Below are positions 9,701-18,180 of a DNA stretch of 64,000 nucleotides, in pieces. The position numbers were made by a program, and so were the translations under genes. Position 1 is the stretch's first letter; each line of letters opens with the position of its first letter. The notes beneath the pieces are model-generated. The model worked only from the letters and a program-made list of their open reading frames with translations. It was not told where the DNA came from and did not search any database. The DNA lies in the NCBI RefSeq assembly GCF_014843005.1, contig NZ_JACYXM010000007.1:1804-65803 (forward strand). Reading direction: 5' to 3'. The DNA is from Rhodanobacter sp. DHG33 (GTDB lineage Bacteria; Pseudomonadota; Gammaproteobacteria; Xanthomonadales; Rhodanobacteraceae).

Positions 9701-10146
9701 GAGACATTGGTGGACATGCCCTTGTTGTCGGGCGTGAAGGTCTGCGCCAGCGCGTTGGCCGATACGGTGACGGCCCCGAGGTTCTTCGCCTCCTTGACCT
9801 GCTCTGCCCCCAGGGTCAGGTTGACCGCCGTGTCCTGCGCCAGCTGCAGGTAGACGTTCTTCTGTTCGCCCTGGGGCATCCCGGCCTTAGACACCGTGAC
9901 GTCGAACGGGCCGCCCACGCGCAGGCCCTGTGCGGTGTAGCGGCCATTCGCATCGGTGGTGGCGACCTTGGTGGTGCCCGACGGCTCGTGCACGATCTGC
10001 ACGCTGGCGCCGGCAACCGGCTGGCCGCTGCCGTCGAGCACGCGACCGCTGATCGAAGCCGAGGTGTCCTGGGCCAGGATCGGCGAGGAGGCCAGCAGCG
10101 CAGCAATGGCCACCGGCAGCAGTTTGGCGCGATTGGTGTGTTTCAT
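6784..10146 (-). CDS. TonB-dependent receptor with N-terminal carboxypeptidase-regulatory-like domain (Oar-like)
   Basis: Outer-membrane beta-barrel of about 1120 residues. The N terminus MKHTNRAKLLPVAIAALL... is a signal peptide ending near LAQ26. It is followed by a carboxypeptidase-regulatory (beta-sandwich) domain (SISGRVLDGSGQPVAGASVQI to about residue 105) and a plug domain (SIADIARLDPRVSISDRG). The barrel ends in WSAMLTVRYTF with a terminal Phe. This architecture is that of Oar-type receptors, thought to import or export large substrates; the substrate here is unknown. The start at MKHTN was chosen because the signal peptide begins there; an upstream in-frame ATG at 10164 is possible. 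The TonB box is not obvious to me. Confidence 0.9.
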   Translation of the reverse strand: MKHTNRAKLLPVAIAALLASSPILAQDTSASISGRVLDGSGQPVAGASVQIVHEPSGTTKVATTDANGRYTAQGLRVGGPFDVTVSKAGMPQGEQKNVYLQLAQDTAVNLTLGAEQVKEAKNLGAVTVSANALAQTFTPDNKGMSTNVSQRELQAAPSPGRSIADIARLDPRVSISDRGEGAISTMGMNNRYNSITVDGAGVGDPFGLNSNGMPYIGSPISADTIEEYNISTANFDVASDTVGANINAVTKSGTNDFHGSVYYAYRNADKLVGTAGWLNKDQPGYDYAGYKRDWTAGATLGGPIVKDKLFFFVNYEKEKTIGLGADSANGLDSTLGNGPSTSNKVSPGDLQRIINAANALGLKPGNFSGGNVDLLDERYLAKLDWNITNNHRASFSYQRTKEVQPIVQGNSSNSIGLTSYWYTKNSDTKNAVLQFFDDWNEDFSTETKLGYRQFSQVRNVAEQQPQVFVDLGVSTNPKTGKQTGSTPYVDLGEDQYSHYNVLNIKTWSLFEAATWYLGDHTLKGGVDFQQNKIYNLFGRTEFGAYTFYGIDNFEKGIYGSYNIYQPSQGYTLNDVAAQWTLRQTSLFLQDTWQVNNNLSLQYGIRVDQANTGDHPVYNPAVAKTFGIDANGQVVVNYPSGSNVTPLQNNNTIDGLRIVEPRVSFNYAFDTQLMTQLRGGFGLFQSNPPTVWMTNPFQNNGITTTVYQVYNDYGVQPGQGNSLPVFSSNPFGQNLPPPASSQMGVDTIDRNFKLPSVWKYSLAFDRELPWWGTVFSAEYQYVKVRNGIWYQMLNLGSPTGTMPDGRNQYWKTPGEAGASADARANASKSFTYNSTYLTNTHKGHADALTLSLKKPFSDNWFGSLGVTFGDSTEVNPGTSSQASSNLSNSAWVNPNDETVSRSNRAVRQRVNASITWQHRFFGDYVTSISAFYDGHTGQPYSWTFGNDANGDGFGQGTDLVYIPRNGEATLVQPNGQPATAAQIKQFYSYIQSDSYLSKHQGQIAKRNAATAAWVNDLDLSVRQEIPGIFKGNKGEVRLDVYNVLNLVNKRWGQEHDLGFYQTRNLADYAGVGADGKYIYKLYTDKYGNYQPEQLTVYDAGTYTKTNVVSRWSAMLTVRYTF

Positions 10147-10387
10147 AGAGACATCGACCCTCATGGCGATTCGCAACAAGCAACGAAGTGAGGGCAACAG
10201 GCCGGGCCGTCCGTCGCCAGGCAGGCCTGGCGAGGTGTTGGCTCTAACTGGTGCCCCTTGGAATAAAGCGGCCACGGACGGATGCTCCGGACGGCTGCCA
10301 CGCAAAAAGTTACGCGCAGGATATTACATTATCGTAACAATTTGCCGAATCGTTGCTTGTTGCGGATCGCCGGGGCGGATGGCGGCA
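10147..10387. promoter_or_regulatory. Leader/promoter region of the Oar-like receptor
   Basis: About 240 non-coding bases upstream of the minus-strand receptor. The only AT-rich island is near 10318-10345 and reads TTACATTATCGTAA on the plus strand, an imperfect palindrome. On the minus strand it offers TAATAT as a possible -10. No further gene is visible. Confidence 0.35.
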
Positions 10388-10419
10388 ACAAAAAAGCCGG
10401 CACCCGAAGGTGCCGGCTT
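10388..10419 (-). terminator. Intrinsic terminator downstream of second TonB receptor
   Basis: GCCGGCACC and GGTGCCGGC arms enclose CGAA, with a run of T on the minus strand. It follows the receptor stop by about 40 bases. Confidence 0.88.
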
Positions 10420-10461
10420 CACGACCCGCGCTATGCCAGCCGCGGGCGATGGAACGCTAGA

Positions 10462-12960
10462 TCAGCGGATCGAAACGCCGAAGGTGATCATGTAGGTACG
10501 GCTCTGCAGGATCGAGTAGGTCGCCGGCGTTGCGTAGGCCGAGGGGTTGGTGCTCTGGCCCGAAGACGCCAGGAACGGATTGGCGTAGGACCAGGTGAGC
10601 GCCTGGTGGTCGGTCAGGTTGAACGCATTGAACTTGATGTACGGCTGGGTGAAATCAACCGAGAAATCCGGCAAGTGGTAGCCCGCGCTCAGGTTGAAGG
10701 TGGTGTAGCCGCCCACCTTTTCCGTGTTCGACCAGTCACCCCAGATCGCACCGCTGTACTTCGCGCTCAGGCTGGCCCACAGCGGGCCCTGCTTGTAGTC
10801 GAGGCTCGCGTAGGCCGCATTGCGCGGCGTGTTGATCAGGGTCTTGCCCTGGGTGAAGTAGATGCCGTCGCTGCCCGAATTCACGTTGTCCTGCTGGCGG
10901 GCCACGGTGTAGGTGTACGAGCCGTACAGCGTGAACAGGTCGGTCAGCTTGACGCTGGCTTCGCTGTTCAGGCCACGCATGTGGACGCTGGGCAGGCTGG
11001 TGTACACGGTCTGGCCGCTGTTTTCGTCGTAGCCGCTGACCTGCTTATTGCGGAAGTTGGCGGCGTAGGCATCGACGCTGACCGACACGCGCGGAGCATA
11101 GAAGCGCCAGCCCAGGTCGGCACTCGTCGCCGTCTCGGGCTTGTTCACCGCGGTGAAGCTGCCCGACTCCGGATGGTTCGCGTTGAGGTCGGCCGCTGCA
11201 CCGTTCTGCGCCAGCGCACCGTTGACCGGGGTACGGAACGTCCGACCCATGCCGAAGTAGAACTGGTTCTCGTCGTTCAGCTGGAACTTCGTGCCCACCG
11301 TCGGCGACCACTTGTGGTACGTGGCCTGGAACGGGCCGCCGAACTGCTGGTAGTAGTACGGGCCATAGTTCGAGCCCGGGTACTCGTAGTCGAAGCCCTT
11401 ACGCTGGGCCCAGACGTAGGAGATGCCGGCGGTCACCGTCCACTGGTCGCTGGGCGTCCAGGTGTTGGTGGCGAAGGCCTTTTCGGTGGTGGTGGTGGTG
11501 TACTCGTCGTATGCCGCCTGCACGCGGCCGTCCGGGTAACGGATCAGGTCGGTCTGCGCCCAGATGTCCGACGGGGTGCCGGTGTTGGTGTCGATCGGCG
11601 TGAACACCTCGTTCTGCTGCTCGCGCGGACGCTCCCACCACACGCCGTAGACCAGCGTGTCGTTGAGGCCGAGATCCTGGCTCAACTTGGCGATGACACC
11701 CGGGCGGTAGGTGATGTTCTGGCTGAGCGAATAGACCAGACCCTTGGTGCCGTTCGTGATGCGACCGTCGCCGTTGAGGTCGGCGTTGACGTAGCCGTAC
11801 TCGTTGTCGTTATAGGTGCTCTCCTTGAAGGCCGAGGCACCGCTGCCGCCGCCGTCGCCGTACTGGAAGTAAGGCACCACGGACAGGTGCAGGCTGTCGT
11901 TCAGCGTGAACTCGCCGTCGGCGCTGCCCATCCAGCTGATGTACGGATTGACGTGCAGTTGGTAGTTGCAGACGTTGTAGTTGACGCTCGGCCCGCAAGC
12001 GCTGGTGCTGGTCGACTTCACGTTCTCGGGCACCGTCCAGATGTTGGAGAAGTTGTAGTCGTAATCTGCAGCCGCCTGCGACTTGGTCGGGTGCATGTAG
12101 CTGTTCTTCACTTCCCGGTTGTACTGCATCGAGAAGGAGATCGAGTTGCGGTCGTCGATGGTCCACAGCACCTTGCCGTCGACCTTGGTCACCCTCTGCT
12201 GGCCGGGGCCGTCCCAGATGTCGGCATCGTTGTTGGAGTACGAGATCCATGCGCGCACCGGGCCCATATCGCCGGTGTTCAGGCGCACGAAGGTGCGGTG
12301 GTAGCTGTTGCTGCCGAAGGTCTGGCTGAGATCGACGCCACCCGTGTGCGACGGATCGATGGTCGCCCAGCCGATGGAGCCGCCGGCCGCGCCGGAGATC
12401 GGCTGGTCGACGTCCGGCCAGCCCTGCTGCACGGTGATGTCGCCCATGTTCTCGGCATCGCCGTACTCGGTGGCGTACACGCGATAGTTGCCGCTGTCGT
12501 TGATCGGCGCGCCGTTGACGGTGGTACCCACTTCGTCGCTGGTGAAGCCGCGGATGGAGTAGTTGCCGTCGTTCAGGCCGGTGTAGTCATCGGTGGACGT
12601 GAACACGCCCGGGATGCTCTGGATCGCCTGCACGAAGGTACCGCCCGGCGCGCCCTGCTGGATCGCCGCACGGGTGATGGTGGACACCGCCTTGGGCGCG
12701 TCCTGCTCGGACATCAGGCCACCGCCGAGGGCGGCGGCCGTCGCGGTCACCTGGACGGACTCCAGTTCGCGCGCGTGCTTGGTGGCGACCGCCGACACCT
12801 TGGAGGTGCTCGATACGCTGGACTGGCCACCGCCGCCCTGCTGGGCCGTGGTCTGCGCGGGCTGGCTGTCGGTGCCCGTCGTGGTCTGTTGCGCCAGTGC
12901 CATCGACGACACCAGGCCAAGAGAGAGTGCAATCGCTGCAGAGAGATAAGCTCGCTTCAT
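10462..12960 (-). CDS. TonB-dependent receptor
   Basis: Outer-membrane receptor of 832 residues. A signal peptide (MKRAYLSAAIALSLGLVSSMALAQ) is followed by a Gln/Gly/Ser-rich linker, then LESVQVTATA, which resembles a TonB-box/plug entry. A plug with IRGF and a 22-strand-type barrel follow, ending in YMITFGVSIR. It lacks the carboxypeptidase-regulatory domain of its neighbour. Start at 12960 has GGGGA six bases upstream. The two receptor genes are head-to-tail but separated by 315 bases and a terminator, so they are probably transcribed separately. The ligand is not deducible, as no transport or hydrolase genes lie beside it. Confidence 0.88.
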   Translation of the reverse strand: MKRAYLSAAIALSLGLVSSMALAQQTTTGTDSQPAQTTAQQGGGGQSSVSSTSKVSAVATKHARELESVQVTATAAALGGGLMSEQDAPKAVSTITRAAIQQGAPGGTFVQAIQSIPGVFTSTDDYTGLNDGNYSIRGFTSDEVGTTVNGAPINDSGNYRVYATEYGDAENMGDITVQQGWPDVDQPISGAAGGSIGWATIDPSHTGGVDLSQTFGSNSYHRTFVRLNTGDMGPVRAWISYSNNDADIWDGPGQQRVTKVDGKVLWTIDDRNSISFSMQYNREVKNSYMHPTKSQAAADYDYNFSNIWTVPENVKSTSTSACGPSVNYNVCNYQLHVNPYISWMGSADGEFTLNDSLHLSVVPYFQYGDGGGSGASAFKESTYNDNEYGYVNADLNGDGRITNGTKGLVYSLSQNITYRPGVIAKLSQDLGLNDTLVYGVWWERPREQQNEVFTPIDTNTGTPSDIWAQTDLIRYPDGRVQAAYDEYTTTTTEKAFATNTWTPSDQWTVTAGISYVWAQRKGFDYEYPGSNYGPYYYQQFGGPFQATYHKWSPTVGTKFQLNDENQFYFGMGRTFRTPVNGALAQNGAAADLNANHPESGSFTAVNKPETATSADLGWRFYAPRVSVSVDAYAANFRNKQVSGYDENSGQTVYTSLPSVHMRGLNSEASVKLTDLFTLYGSYTYTVARQQDNVNSGSDGIYFTQGKTLINTPRNAAYASLDYKQGPLWASLSAKYSGAIWGDWSNTEKVGGYTTFNLSAGYHLPDFSVDFTQPYIKFNAFNLTDHQALTWSYANPFLASSGQSTNPSAYATPATYSILQSRTYMITFGVSIR

Positions 12961-13053
12961 GTGTATTCCCCGTAATGCAAGTTCAAATCGGTAATGACTG
13001 CGTCGTGACGGCAAACAAACGCGTTTCGAAAGAAAAAACGAATATTCCGGGCA

Positions 13054-13081
13054 CAAAAAAACCCGACCCTTCCGGATCGAG
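13054..13081 (-). terminator. Intrinsic terminator downstream of marC
   Basis: On the minus strand CTCGATCC pairs with GGGTCGGG (two G-U pairs) around GGAA, followed by seven T. It lies about 160 bases after the marC stop and upstream of the receptor start, insulating the two units. Confidence 0.75.
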
Positions 13082-13240
13082 TGCAAACAGCTCGTAATGC
13101 GAATTTTCTTGCGATTCCCTTTAATCGATATCGAATCGCCCGCCGTCCAAAGCCGTGGATATTGTTCCCGACTTATTTTACAGCAATTTTACATTAGTTC
13201 CATCCGTGACATTCGCCACGGTATGCCGCGGCATATAGCG

Positions 13241-13852
13241 TCAAAGCGCCAAGTGCAGAAACGCCGCCACGCCCCCCATGAACATCTGCACCGACAGGGC
13301 AATCAACAGCATGCCCATCACGCGTTCCAGCGCAGTCAGCACGCTTTCGCCGAGCCAGCGGAACAGGTAGGTGGAGAAAAACAGGATCAGGGCCGTGGCC
13401 AACCACGCACCGATCAGGGCGATGGCCCAATCGGCGGTACGCCCCGGCTGCGTATTGGTGAGCAGCAGCAGGGCCGCCATTGCCGAGGGGCCGGCCACGC
13501 CGGGGATCGCCATCGGCACGATGAAAGGCTCGCCGCCGCCATTCTTGCCGAAGATGCCGCCGCCGTCCGCCGGCGGGAACACCATGCGGATGCCGATCAG
13601 GAACAGCACGATGCCGCCGGCGATGCTGATCGAGTCGGGCTTGAGCTGAAGCAGGCTGAGGAGATGCTGGCCGCCGATCAGGAAGCCCAGCAGCACGCCC
13701 AGCGCGATCAGCAGTTCGCGCACCAGCACGCGGCGGCGACGCTTCGGCGGCACGTCCTTCAGCAGGCTGAGAAAGATCGGGATGTTGCCCAGCGGATCCA
13801 TGATGAGGAACAACATGATTCCCGCCGACAAGGTGGTCATCTGCGTTTCCAT
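13241..13852 (-). CDS. MarC/NAAT family integral membrane protein
   Basis: Inner-membrane protein of 203 residues with about six hydrophobic segments (ILFLIMDPLGNIPIFLSLL, LLIALGVLLGFLIGG, ISIAGGIVLFLIGIRMVF, and others). The conserved DPLGN motif near the N terminus and the PLxxPxxxGP-like PMAIPGVAGPSAM segment identify the MarC family, whose transport role remains unproven. Its ATG overlaps the SDR stop by one base (TGATG), implying translational coupling in a grxD-SDR-marC unit. An alternative start is the in-frame ATG 12 bases inside. Confidence 0.88.
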   Translation of the reverse strand: METQMTTLSAGIMLFLIMDPLGNIPIFLSLLKDVPPKRRRRVLVRELLIALGVLLGFLIGGQHLLSLLQLKPDSISIAGGIVLFLIGIRMVFPPADGGGIFGKNGGGEPFIVPMAIPGVAGPSAMAALLLLTNTQPGRTADWAIALIGAWLATALILFFSTYLFRWLGESVLTALERVMGMLLIALSVQMFMGGVAAFLHLAL

Positions 13853-14622
13853 CAGGGCTCCTCGCGCAGATCGAGCACGCATCCGCGCGCCGGCGCCGCC
13901 TGCGCGCCGAGCAGCCAGACCGTGGCCACGGCCGCGGCATCCGGCAGAGGATGCTGCAGAGTGTCTTCGCCGAAGTACGCCTGCCGGCGCAGCCGGGTGC
14001 GCATCGGTGCAGGCAACAGCGCATGCACGCGCAGCGGGCCTTCGTCGGTTTCCTCGTGCAGGATCGCCGCGAAGCGTTCCAGCGCCGCCTTCGAGGCGCC
14101 GTAGGCACCCCAGTGCGCACGCGCCATGCGTTGCGGATCGTCCAGCACGAACACCACTGCGCTGTCGGCCGCCTCCTGCAGCAACGGCAGGCAGGCCTGG
14201 GTGAGCGCGAACGGGGCATTGACGTTGACGTGCATCGCGCGCAGCCAGTCGTCGGGCTTGTGCATGGCCATCGGCGTGAGGCCGGCAAAGCTGGCGGCGC
14301 AATGCGCGATGCCGTCGAGGCGACCGAAATCGTGGCGCAGGCCGTCGGCCAGCGCGGCGTAGTCGTGCGGCGTGGCGGTTTCCATGTCCAGCGGATGGAT
14401 TACCGGCTCGGCCAGGCCTTCGGCCAGCATGGCGTCGTACAGCTGCTCCAGCTGCCGCTTGCGCCTGCCGCTGACGATGACGGTGGCGCCGGCGCGCGAA
14501 GCCGCGCGCGCCACCGCGCCGCCCAGTCCGCCGCAGGCGCCGGTGACCAGCACCACCCGGCCGGCCAGCGTGTCGCTGCCGGGCATCCAGCCCGCGGGAA
14601 ACCGCGCCGTCGGCAGCGTCAT
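13852..14622 (-). CDS. YciK-like short-chain dehydrogenase/reductase
   Basis: Putative NAD(P)-dependent oxidoreductase of 256 residues. The Rossmann glycine motif is TGACGGLG near 27-34, with SGRRKRQLEQL typical of NADP-preferring SDRs. The active-site pair Y174xxxK178 sits in WGAYGASKAA. The overall pattern resembles E. coli YciK, but the catalytic Ser expected 13 residues before the Tyr is Asp161 (VLDDPQR instead of TSSSVGR), so activity is uncertain. Its ATG overlaps the grxD stop as ATGA, and its own stop overlaps marC, so the three genes form a compact operon. Confidence 0.85.
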   Translation of the reverse strand: MTLPTARFPAGWMPGSDTLAGRVVLVTGACGGLGGAVARAASRAGATVIVSGRRKRQLEQLYDAMLAEGLAEPVIHPLDMETATPHDYAALADGLRHDFGRLDGIAHCAASFAGLTPMAMHKPDDWLRAMHVNVNAPFALTQACLPLLQEAADSAVVFVLDDPQRMARAHWGAYGASKAALERFAAILHEETDEGPLRVHALLPAPMRTRLRRQAYFGEDTLQHPLPDAAAVATVWLLGAQAAPARGCVLDLREEP

Positions 14623-14945
14623 TCGCGCGCCGCTCCGCTCACGTCGCCAGCCATGCGCGCCAGTTCGCCTGAAGTCTCAAGGTCGACGACGATGTCGCAG
14701 CCACCGATCAGTTCACCTTCGATGAACAACTGCGGAAAAGTCGGCCAGTTCGCATAGTGCGGCAACGCGGCGCGGATTTCCGGATCGGCCAGCACATTCA
14801 CCGCGTGAAACGGCGCGCCGGCCCGCTGCAGCGCCTGCACGGCGCGGCTGGAGAAGCCGCACATCGGGAACTCCGGCGTGCCTTTCATGAAGAGCACGAT
14901 CGGATGCGCGGCGAGCAGCGACTTGATTCGCTCGTTTACGTCCAT
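14619..14945 (-). CDS. grxD: Monothiol glutaredoxin (Grx4 type)
   Basis: CGFS-type glutaredoxin of 108 residues that binds and transfers [2Fe-2S] clusters with BolA-family partners. Visible signatures are [17 protein letters not shown], the cis-Pro segment WPTFPQLFI, and GGCDIVVDL for glutathione. I chose the ATG giving MDVNERI because it matches family N termini; an in-frame ATG at 14960 would add MKSPA. It is the first gene of a minus-strand operon, divergent from sodB. The shared 110-base interval holds TACAAT boxes in both orientations. Confidence 0.95.
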   Translation of the reverse strand: MDVNERIKSLLAAHPIVLFMKGTPEFPMCGFSSRAVQALQRAGAPFHAVNVLADPEIRAALPHYANWPTFPQLFIEGELIGGCDIVVDLETSGELARMAGDVSGAARE

Positions 14946-14963
14946 GGCTGGGGATTTCATCTT

Positions 14964-14989
14964 TACAATGCGGACAGAGCGGTATTGTA
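14964..14989. promoter_or_regulatory. Opposed TACAAT boxes between grxD and sodB
   Basis: TACAAT at 14964-14969 on plus and TACAAT on minus at 14984-14989 face each other. They are possible -10 elements for sodB and grxD respectively, or half-sites of one operator. No good -35 accompanies either. Confidence 0.35.
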
Positions 14990-15054
14990 TCAGCCGTCCA
15001 TCGGCGTCCACCGGCCGCCGCGATCCCTTCCCAGCCACCGTCAAGGAGCCACTC

Positions 15055-15636
15055 ATGGCGATCGAACTCCCCCCTTTGCCCTATGAAAAGAACGCACTGG
15101 AGCCGAACATCTCCGCTGAAACGCTGGAGTTCCACTACGGCAAGCACCACCAGGCCTACGTAACCAACCTCAACAACCTGATCAAGGGCACCGAATTCGA
15201 GGGCGCCGCGCTGGAAGACATCATCAAGAAGTCCTCCGGCGGCGTGTTCAACAACGCCGCGCAGATCTGGAACCACACATTCTACTGGCACTCCATGCGC
15301 AAGCCGCAGGAGAACAACTCGCCCAGCGGCAAGCTGGCCGACGAGATCAACAAGGCGTTCGGCTCGCTGGACAAGTTCAAGGAGGAGTTCACCAAGTCGG
15401 CCGTCGGCAACTTCGGCTCGGGCTGGACCTGGCTGGTGCAGCGTCCGGACGGCACGCTGGGCATCGTCAACACCTCCAATGCGGCCACGCCGATCACCGG
15501 CAGCGACAAGCCGCTGTTCACCATCGACGTATGGGAACACGCCTACTACATCGACTACCGCAACGCCCGCCCGAAGTACGTGGAGTCGTTCTGGAACCTG
15601 GTGAACTGGGAATTCGCGGCGAAGAACCTCGCCTGA
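15055..15636 (+). CDS. sodB: Superoxide dismutase [Fe]
   Basis: Cytosolic dimeric iron superoxide dismutase of 193 residues. Metal ligands are His27 (FHYGKHH), His74 (WNHTFYW), Asp158 and His162 (DVWEHAYY). FGSGWTWLV and NAATPI in the C-terminal half fit the iron form. The start has AAGGAG seven bases upstream. It is a single-gene unit with a strong terminator, just upstream of pyrH, where many proteobacteria have rpsB-tsf. Paired with the Fe-S glutaredoxin across the divergent promoter, it hints at common oxidative or iron control, which is inference. Confidence 0.97.
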   Translation: MAIELPPLPYEKNALEPNISAETLEFHYGKHHQAYVTNLNNLIKGTEFEGAALEDIIKKSSGGVFNNAAQIWNHTFYWHSMRKPQENNSPSGKLADEINKAFGSLDKFKEEFTKSAVGNFGSGWTWLVQRPDGTLGIVNTSNAATPITGSDKPLFTIDVWEHAYYIDYRNARPKYVESFWNLVNWEFAAKNLA

Positions 15637-15665
15637 CGCATTCCGTACCGTAGACGTAGATCCAG

Positions 15666-15694
15666 GGCGGAGTCCTCGCGGCTCCGCCTTTTTT
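15666..15694 (+). terminator. Intrinsic terminator after sodB
   Basis: GGCGGAG and CTCCGCC arms are followed by six T, about 30 bases after the stop codon. Confidence 0.88.
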
Positions 15695-15844
15695 ATGCCG
15701 CGGTCTTGCTGGCGGCATCCCGCAAGCGCACTAAGAACGGGAAGGCAGCCGCCCAGCCGCCTTAAGTCGCGCCCGGGTCGCTCGCCGCAAGAACGCGCCG
15801 TCGCTACAATGTGACGGTTTGCACCAACACAATCCGGAGAACTC

Positions 15845-16564
15845 ATGAGCGACCAGCCCAAGTACCGACGCATCCTGCTCAAGCTCTCCGGCGAAGCCCT
15901 CATGGGCGAGGCCGATTACGGCATCGATCCGAAGGTGATCGGCCGGCTGGCCGACGAGATCATCGAGGTGGGCAGGACCGGCGTGGAAATCGGCGTGGTG
16001 ATCGGTGGCGGCAACATCTTCCGTGGCGCAGGCCTGGCCGCCTCCGGCATGGACCGCGTCACCGGCGACCACATGGGCATGCTGGCCACGGTGATGAACG
16101 CGCTGGCCATGGCCGACGCCATCGAGAAGCGCGGCGGCTACGCCCGCGTGATGAGCGCGATCCAGATCCACGACGTGGCCGAAGACTTCATCCGCCGCCG
16201 TGCGATCCGCCACATCGAGAAGGGCCGCATCGCGCTGTTCGCCGCCGGCACCGGCAACCCCTTCTTCACCACCGATTCGGCCGCCGCCCTGCGCGCGGTG
16301 GAGATCGGCGCCGATCTGCTGCTCAAGGCCACCAAGGTGGACGGCGTGTATACCGCCGACCCGGCCAGGCACGCCGACGCCACCCGCTACGACCAGCTCA
16401 CCTACGACGAAGTGATCCAGCGCAACCTGCAGGTGATGGACACCGCCGCCATCGCGCTGTGCCGCGACCACCGCATGCCGCTGCGCATCTACGACATGAC
16501 CGTGCCGGGCAACCTGATGCGCATCATGCACGGCGAAGCCGTGGGCACCCTCGTCCACAACTGA
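15845..16564 (+). CDS. pyrH: Uridylate kinase (UMP kinase)
   Basis: Amino-acid-kinase-fold enzyme phosphorylating UMP to UDP for pyrimidine nucleotide synthesis; usually a hexamer regulated by GTP and UTP. The 239 residues show [12 protein letters not shown] at the N terminus, IGGGNIFRG (nucleotide-binding glycine loop), [17 protein letters not shown] (family signature) and [15 protein letters not shown]. Start ATG has GGAG upstream. It opens the long plus-strand envelope/translation block; the interval upstream contains TACAAT at 15805-15810 as a possible -10. Confidence 0.98.
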   Translation: MSDQPKYRRILLKLSGEALMGEADYGIDPKVIGRLADEIIEVGRTGVEIGVVIGGGNIFRGAGLAASGMDRVTGDHMGMLATVMNALAMADAIEKRGGYARVMSAIQIHDVAEDFIRRRAIRHIEKGRIALFAAGTGNPFFTTDSAAALRAVEIGADLLLKATKVDGVYTADPARHADATRYDQLTYDEVIQRNLQVMDTAAIALCRDHRMPLRIYDMTVPGNLMRIMHGEAVGTLVHN

Positions 16565-16645
16565 GCGCCTGTTCAGGCCGGCAGGCCGGCCTCGCGACCC
16601 ACGCTGCTATACTCGGCGGCTAGCCAGATCCACCGGGGAACGCCC

Positions 16646-17203
16646 ATGATCAACGACATCAAGAACGATGCCCAGACCCGCATGGGCAAGAGCATCGACG
16701 CGCTCAGGCACGAGCTCACCCGCCTGCGCACCGGCCGCGCCAGTACCGCCCTGGTGGACGGCATCCGCGTGCCGGCCTACGGCTCGGAAATGCCGCTCAA
16801 CCAGGTCGCCACGGTGGCGCTGGGCGACGCGCGTTCCATCATCATCACGCCGTTCGACAAGAGTCTGGTCGGTCCGGTCGAGAAGGCCATCCTGGCCTCG
16901 GACATCGGCATCACGCCGACCACCGCCGGCACCGTGATCCGCCTCAACCTGCCCCCGCTCACGGAAGAGCGCCGCCGCGAGCTGGCCAAGCACGTGTCGC
17001 ACGAGGGCGAGAGCGCGAAGATCGCGATCCGCAACGTGCGTCGCGACGCCATGCAGAAGGTGAAGGACCTGCTCAAGGACAAGCAGATCAGCGAGGACGA
17101 AGAGCGCCGCGCCGACGACGAGATCCAGAAGCTCACCGACCGCTTCGTGAAGGACGTGGACGGCGTGGTCAAGGCCAAGGAAGACGAGTTGATGTCCATG
17201 TGA
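16646..17203 (+). CDS. frr: Ribosome recycling factor
   Basis: Tri-helical-bundle factor that splits post-termination ribosomes with EF-G. The 185-residue length is canonical. LRTGRAS near residue 28, VRVPAYG-like [17 protein letters not shown], and IRNVRRDA with [22 protein letters not shown] in the helical bundle are diagnostic. Start preceded by GGGGAA. It lies 81 bases after pyrH, and TATACT at 16608-16613 could be a secondary promoter. Confidence 0.98.
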   Translation: MINDIKNDAQTRMGKSIDALRHELTRLRTGRASTALVDGIRVPAYGSEMPLNQVATVALGDARSIIITPFDKSLVGPVEKAILASDIGITPTTAGTVIRLNLPPLTEERRRELAKHVSHEGESAKIAIRNVRRDAMQKVKDLLKDKQISEDEERRADDEIQKLTDRFVKDVDGVVKAKEDELMSM

Positions 17204-17436
17204 CCCGGGGGCTCGGCGGCGCCGTGGCGACCGGGCAGCACGCCCACCCCCGCCACGAAGCCGCACGACACCGGGCATTCCCGCTCTTCCTCCGCGGAGA
17301 GGGCAAGGGGAAAGGGGACACATCGCGGCTCCACCGAATCCGGCTTGTCCATGGCGACATCGCGGCAAGCCCCTCCATCATCCGCCCTGCGGGGCGTCTT
17401 CGCCCCACCGGCGGGCAGGAACCAACGCCCTCGCCC

Positions 17437-18174
17437 ATGACTGCCTCCCCCGCCATTCCACGCCACATCGCCATCGTGATGGACGGCAACGGTCGTTGGG
17501 CCAAGGCGCGACATCGCCCGCGCAGCTTCGGCCACAACGCCGGCCGCAAGGCCGTGCGCGAGGTGGTGGAAGGCTGCCTGCGCGAAGGCGTGGAGGCATT
17601 GACCCTGTTCGCCTTCTCCAGCGAGAACTGGCAACGCCCCGAAGAGGAAGTCGGCGCGCTGATGGCACTGTTCGTGCGCGCGCTGGACAAGGAAACGGAC
17701 GAACTGCATGCGCAGGGCGTGCGGCTGCGTTTCACCGGCGACCTGGGCGCCTTCGACGAACCGCTGCGCGAGCGCATGCAGGCCGCGATGACGCGCACCG
17801 CCGGCAACCTCAAGCTGCAGCTCAACATCGCGGTGAACTACGGCGGCCGCTGGGACATCGCGCAGGCCGCGCGTGAGGCCGCCGCTGCGGTGGCGCGCGG
17901 CGAACTGCGCCCCGAAGCCATCGACGAGGCCGAACTGGGTCGCCGCATGTGCCTGGCCGAACTGCCGCCGCTGGACCTCTTCATCCGCACCGGCGGCGAC
18001 TGCCGCCTCAGCAATTTCCTGTTGTGGCAGGCGGCCTATGCCGAACTGCATTTCACCGATACCCTGTGGCCGGACTTCGATCAGGCCAGCCTGCACCGGG
18101 CGATCGAGGAATTCGGCCGGCGCGAACGCCGCTACGGCCGCACCGGCGACCAGGTCGCCACGGACAAGGGGTAA
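17437..18174 (+). CDS. uppS: Undecaprenyl diphosphate synthase (cis-prenyltransferase)
   Basis: Elongates farnesyl diphosphate with isopentenyl diphosphate to the C55 lipid carrier of peptidoglycan and O-antigen. The 245 residues contain HIAIVMDGNGRWAK (catalytic Asp16), FAFSSENW, and RTGGDCRLSNFLLWQ with YAELHFTDTLWPDF, all canonical. An open frame continues upstream through the gap after frr, but I set the start at the ATG just before the conserved N terminus. The 233-base gap after frr contains G+C-rich hairpins and no gene. Confidence 0.96.
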   Translation: MTASPAIPRHIAIVMDGNGRWAKARHRPRSFGHNAGRKAVREVVEGCLREGVEALTLFAFSSENWQRPEEEVGALMALFVRALDKETDELHAQGVRLRFTGDLGAFDEPLRERMQAAMTRTAGNLKLQLNIAVNYGGRWDIAQAAREAAAAVARGELRPEAIDEAELGRRMCLAELPPLDLFIRTGGDCRLSNFLLWQAAYAELHFTDTLWPDFDQASLHRAIEEFGRRERRYGRTGDQVATDKG

Positions 18175-18180
18175 AGGGCT

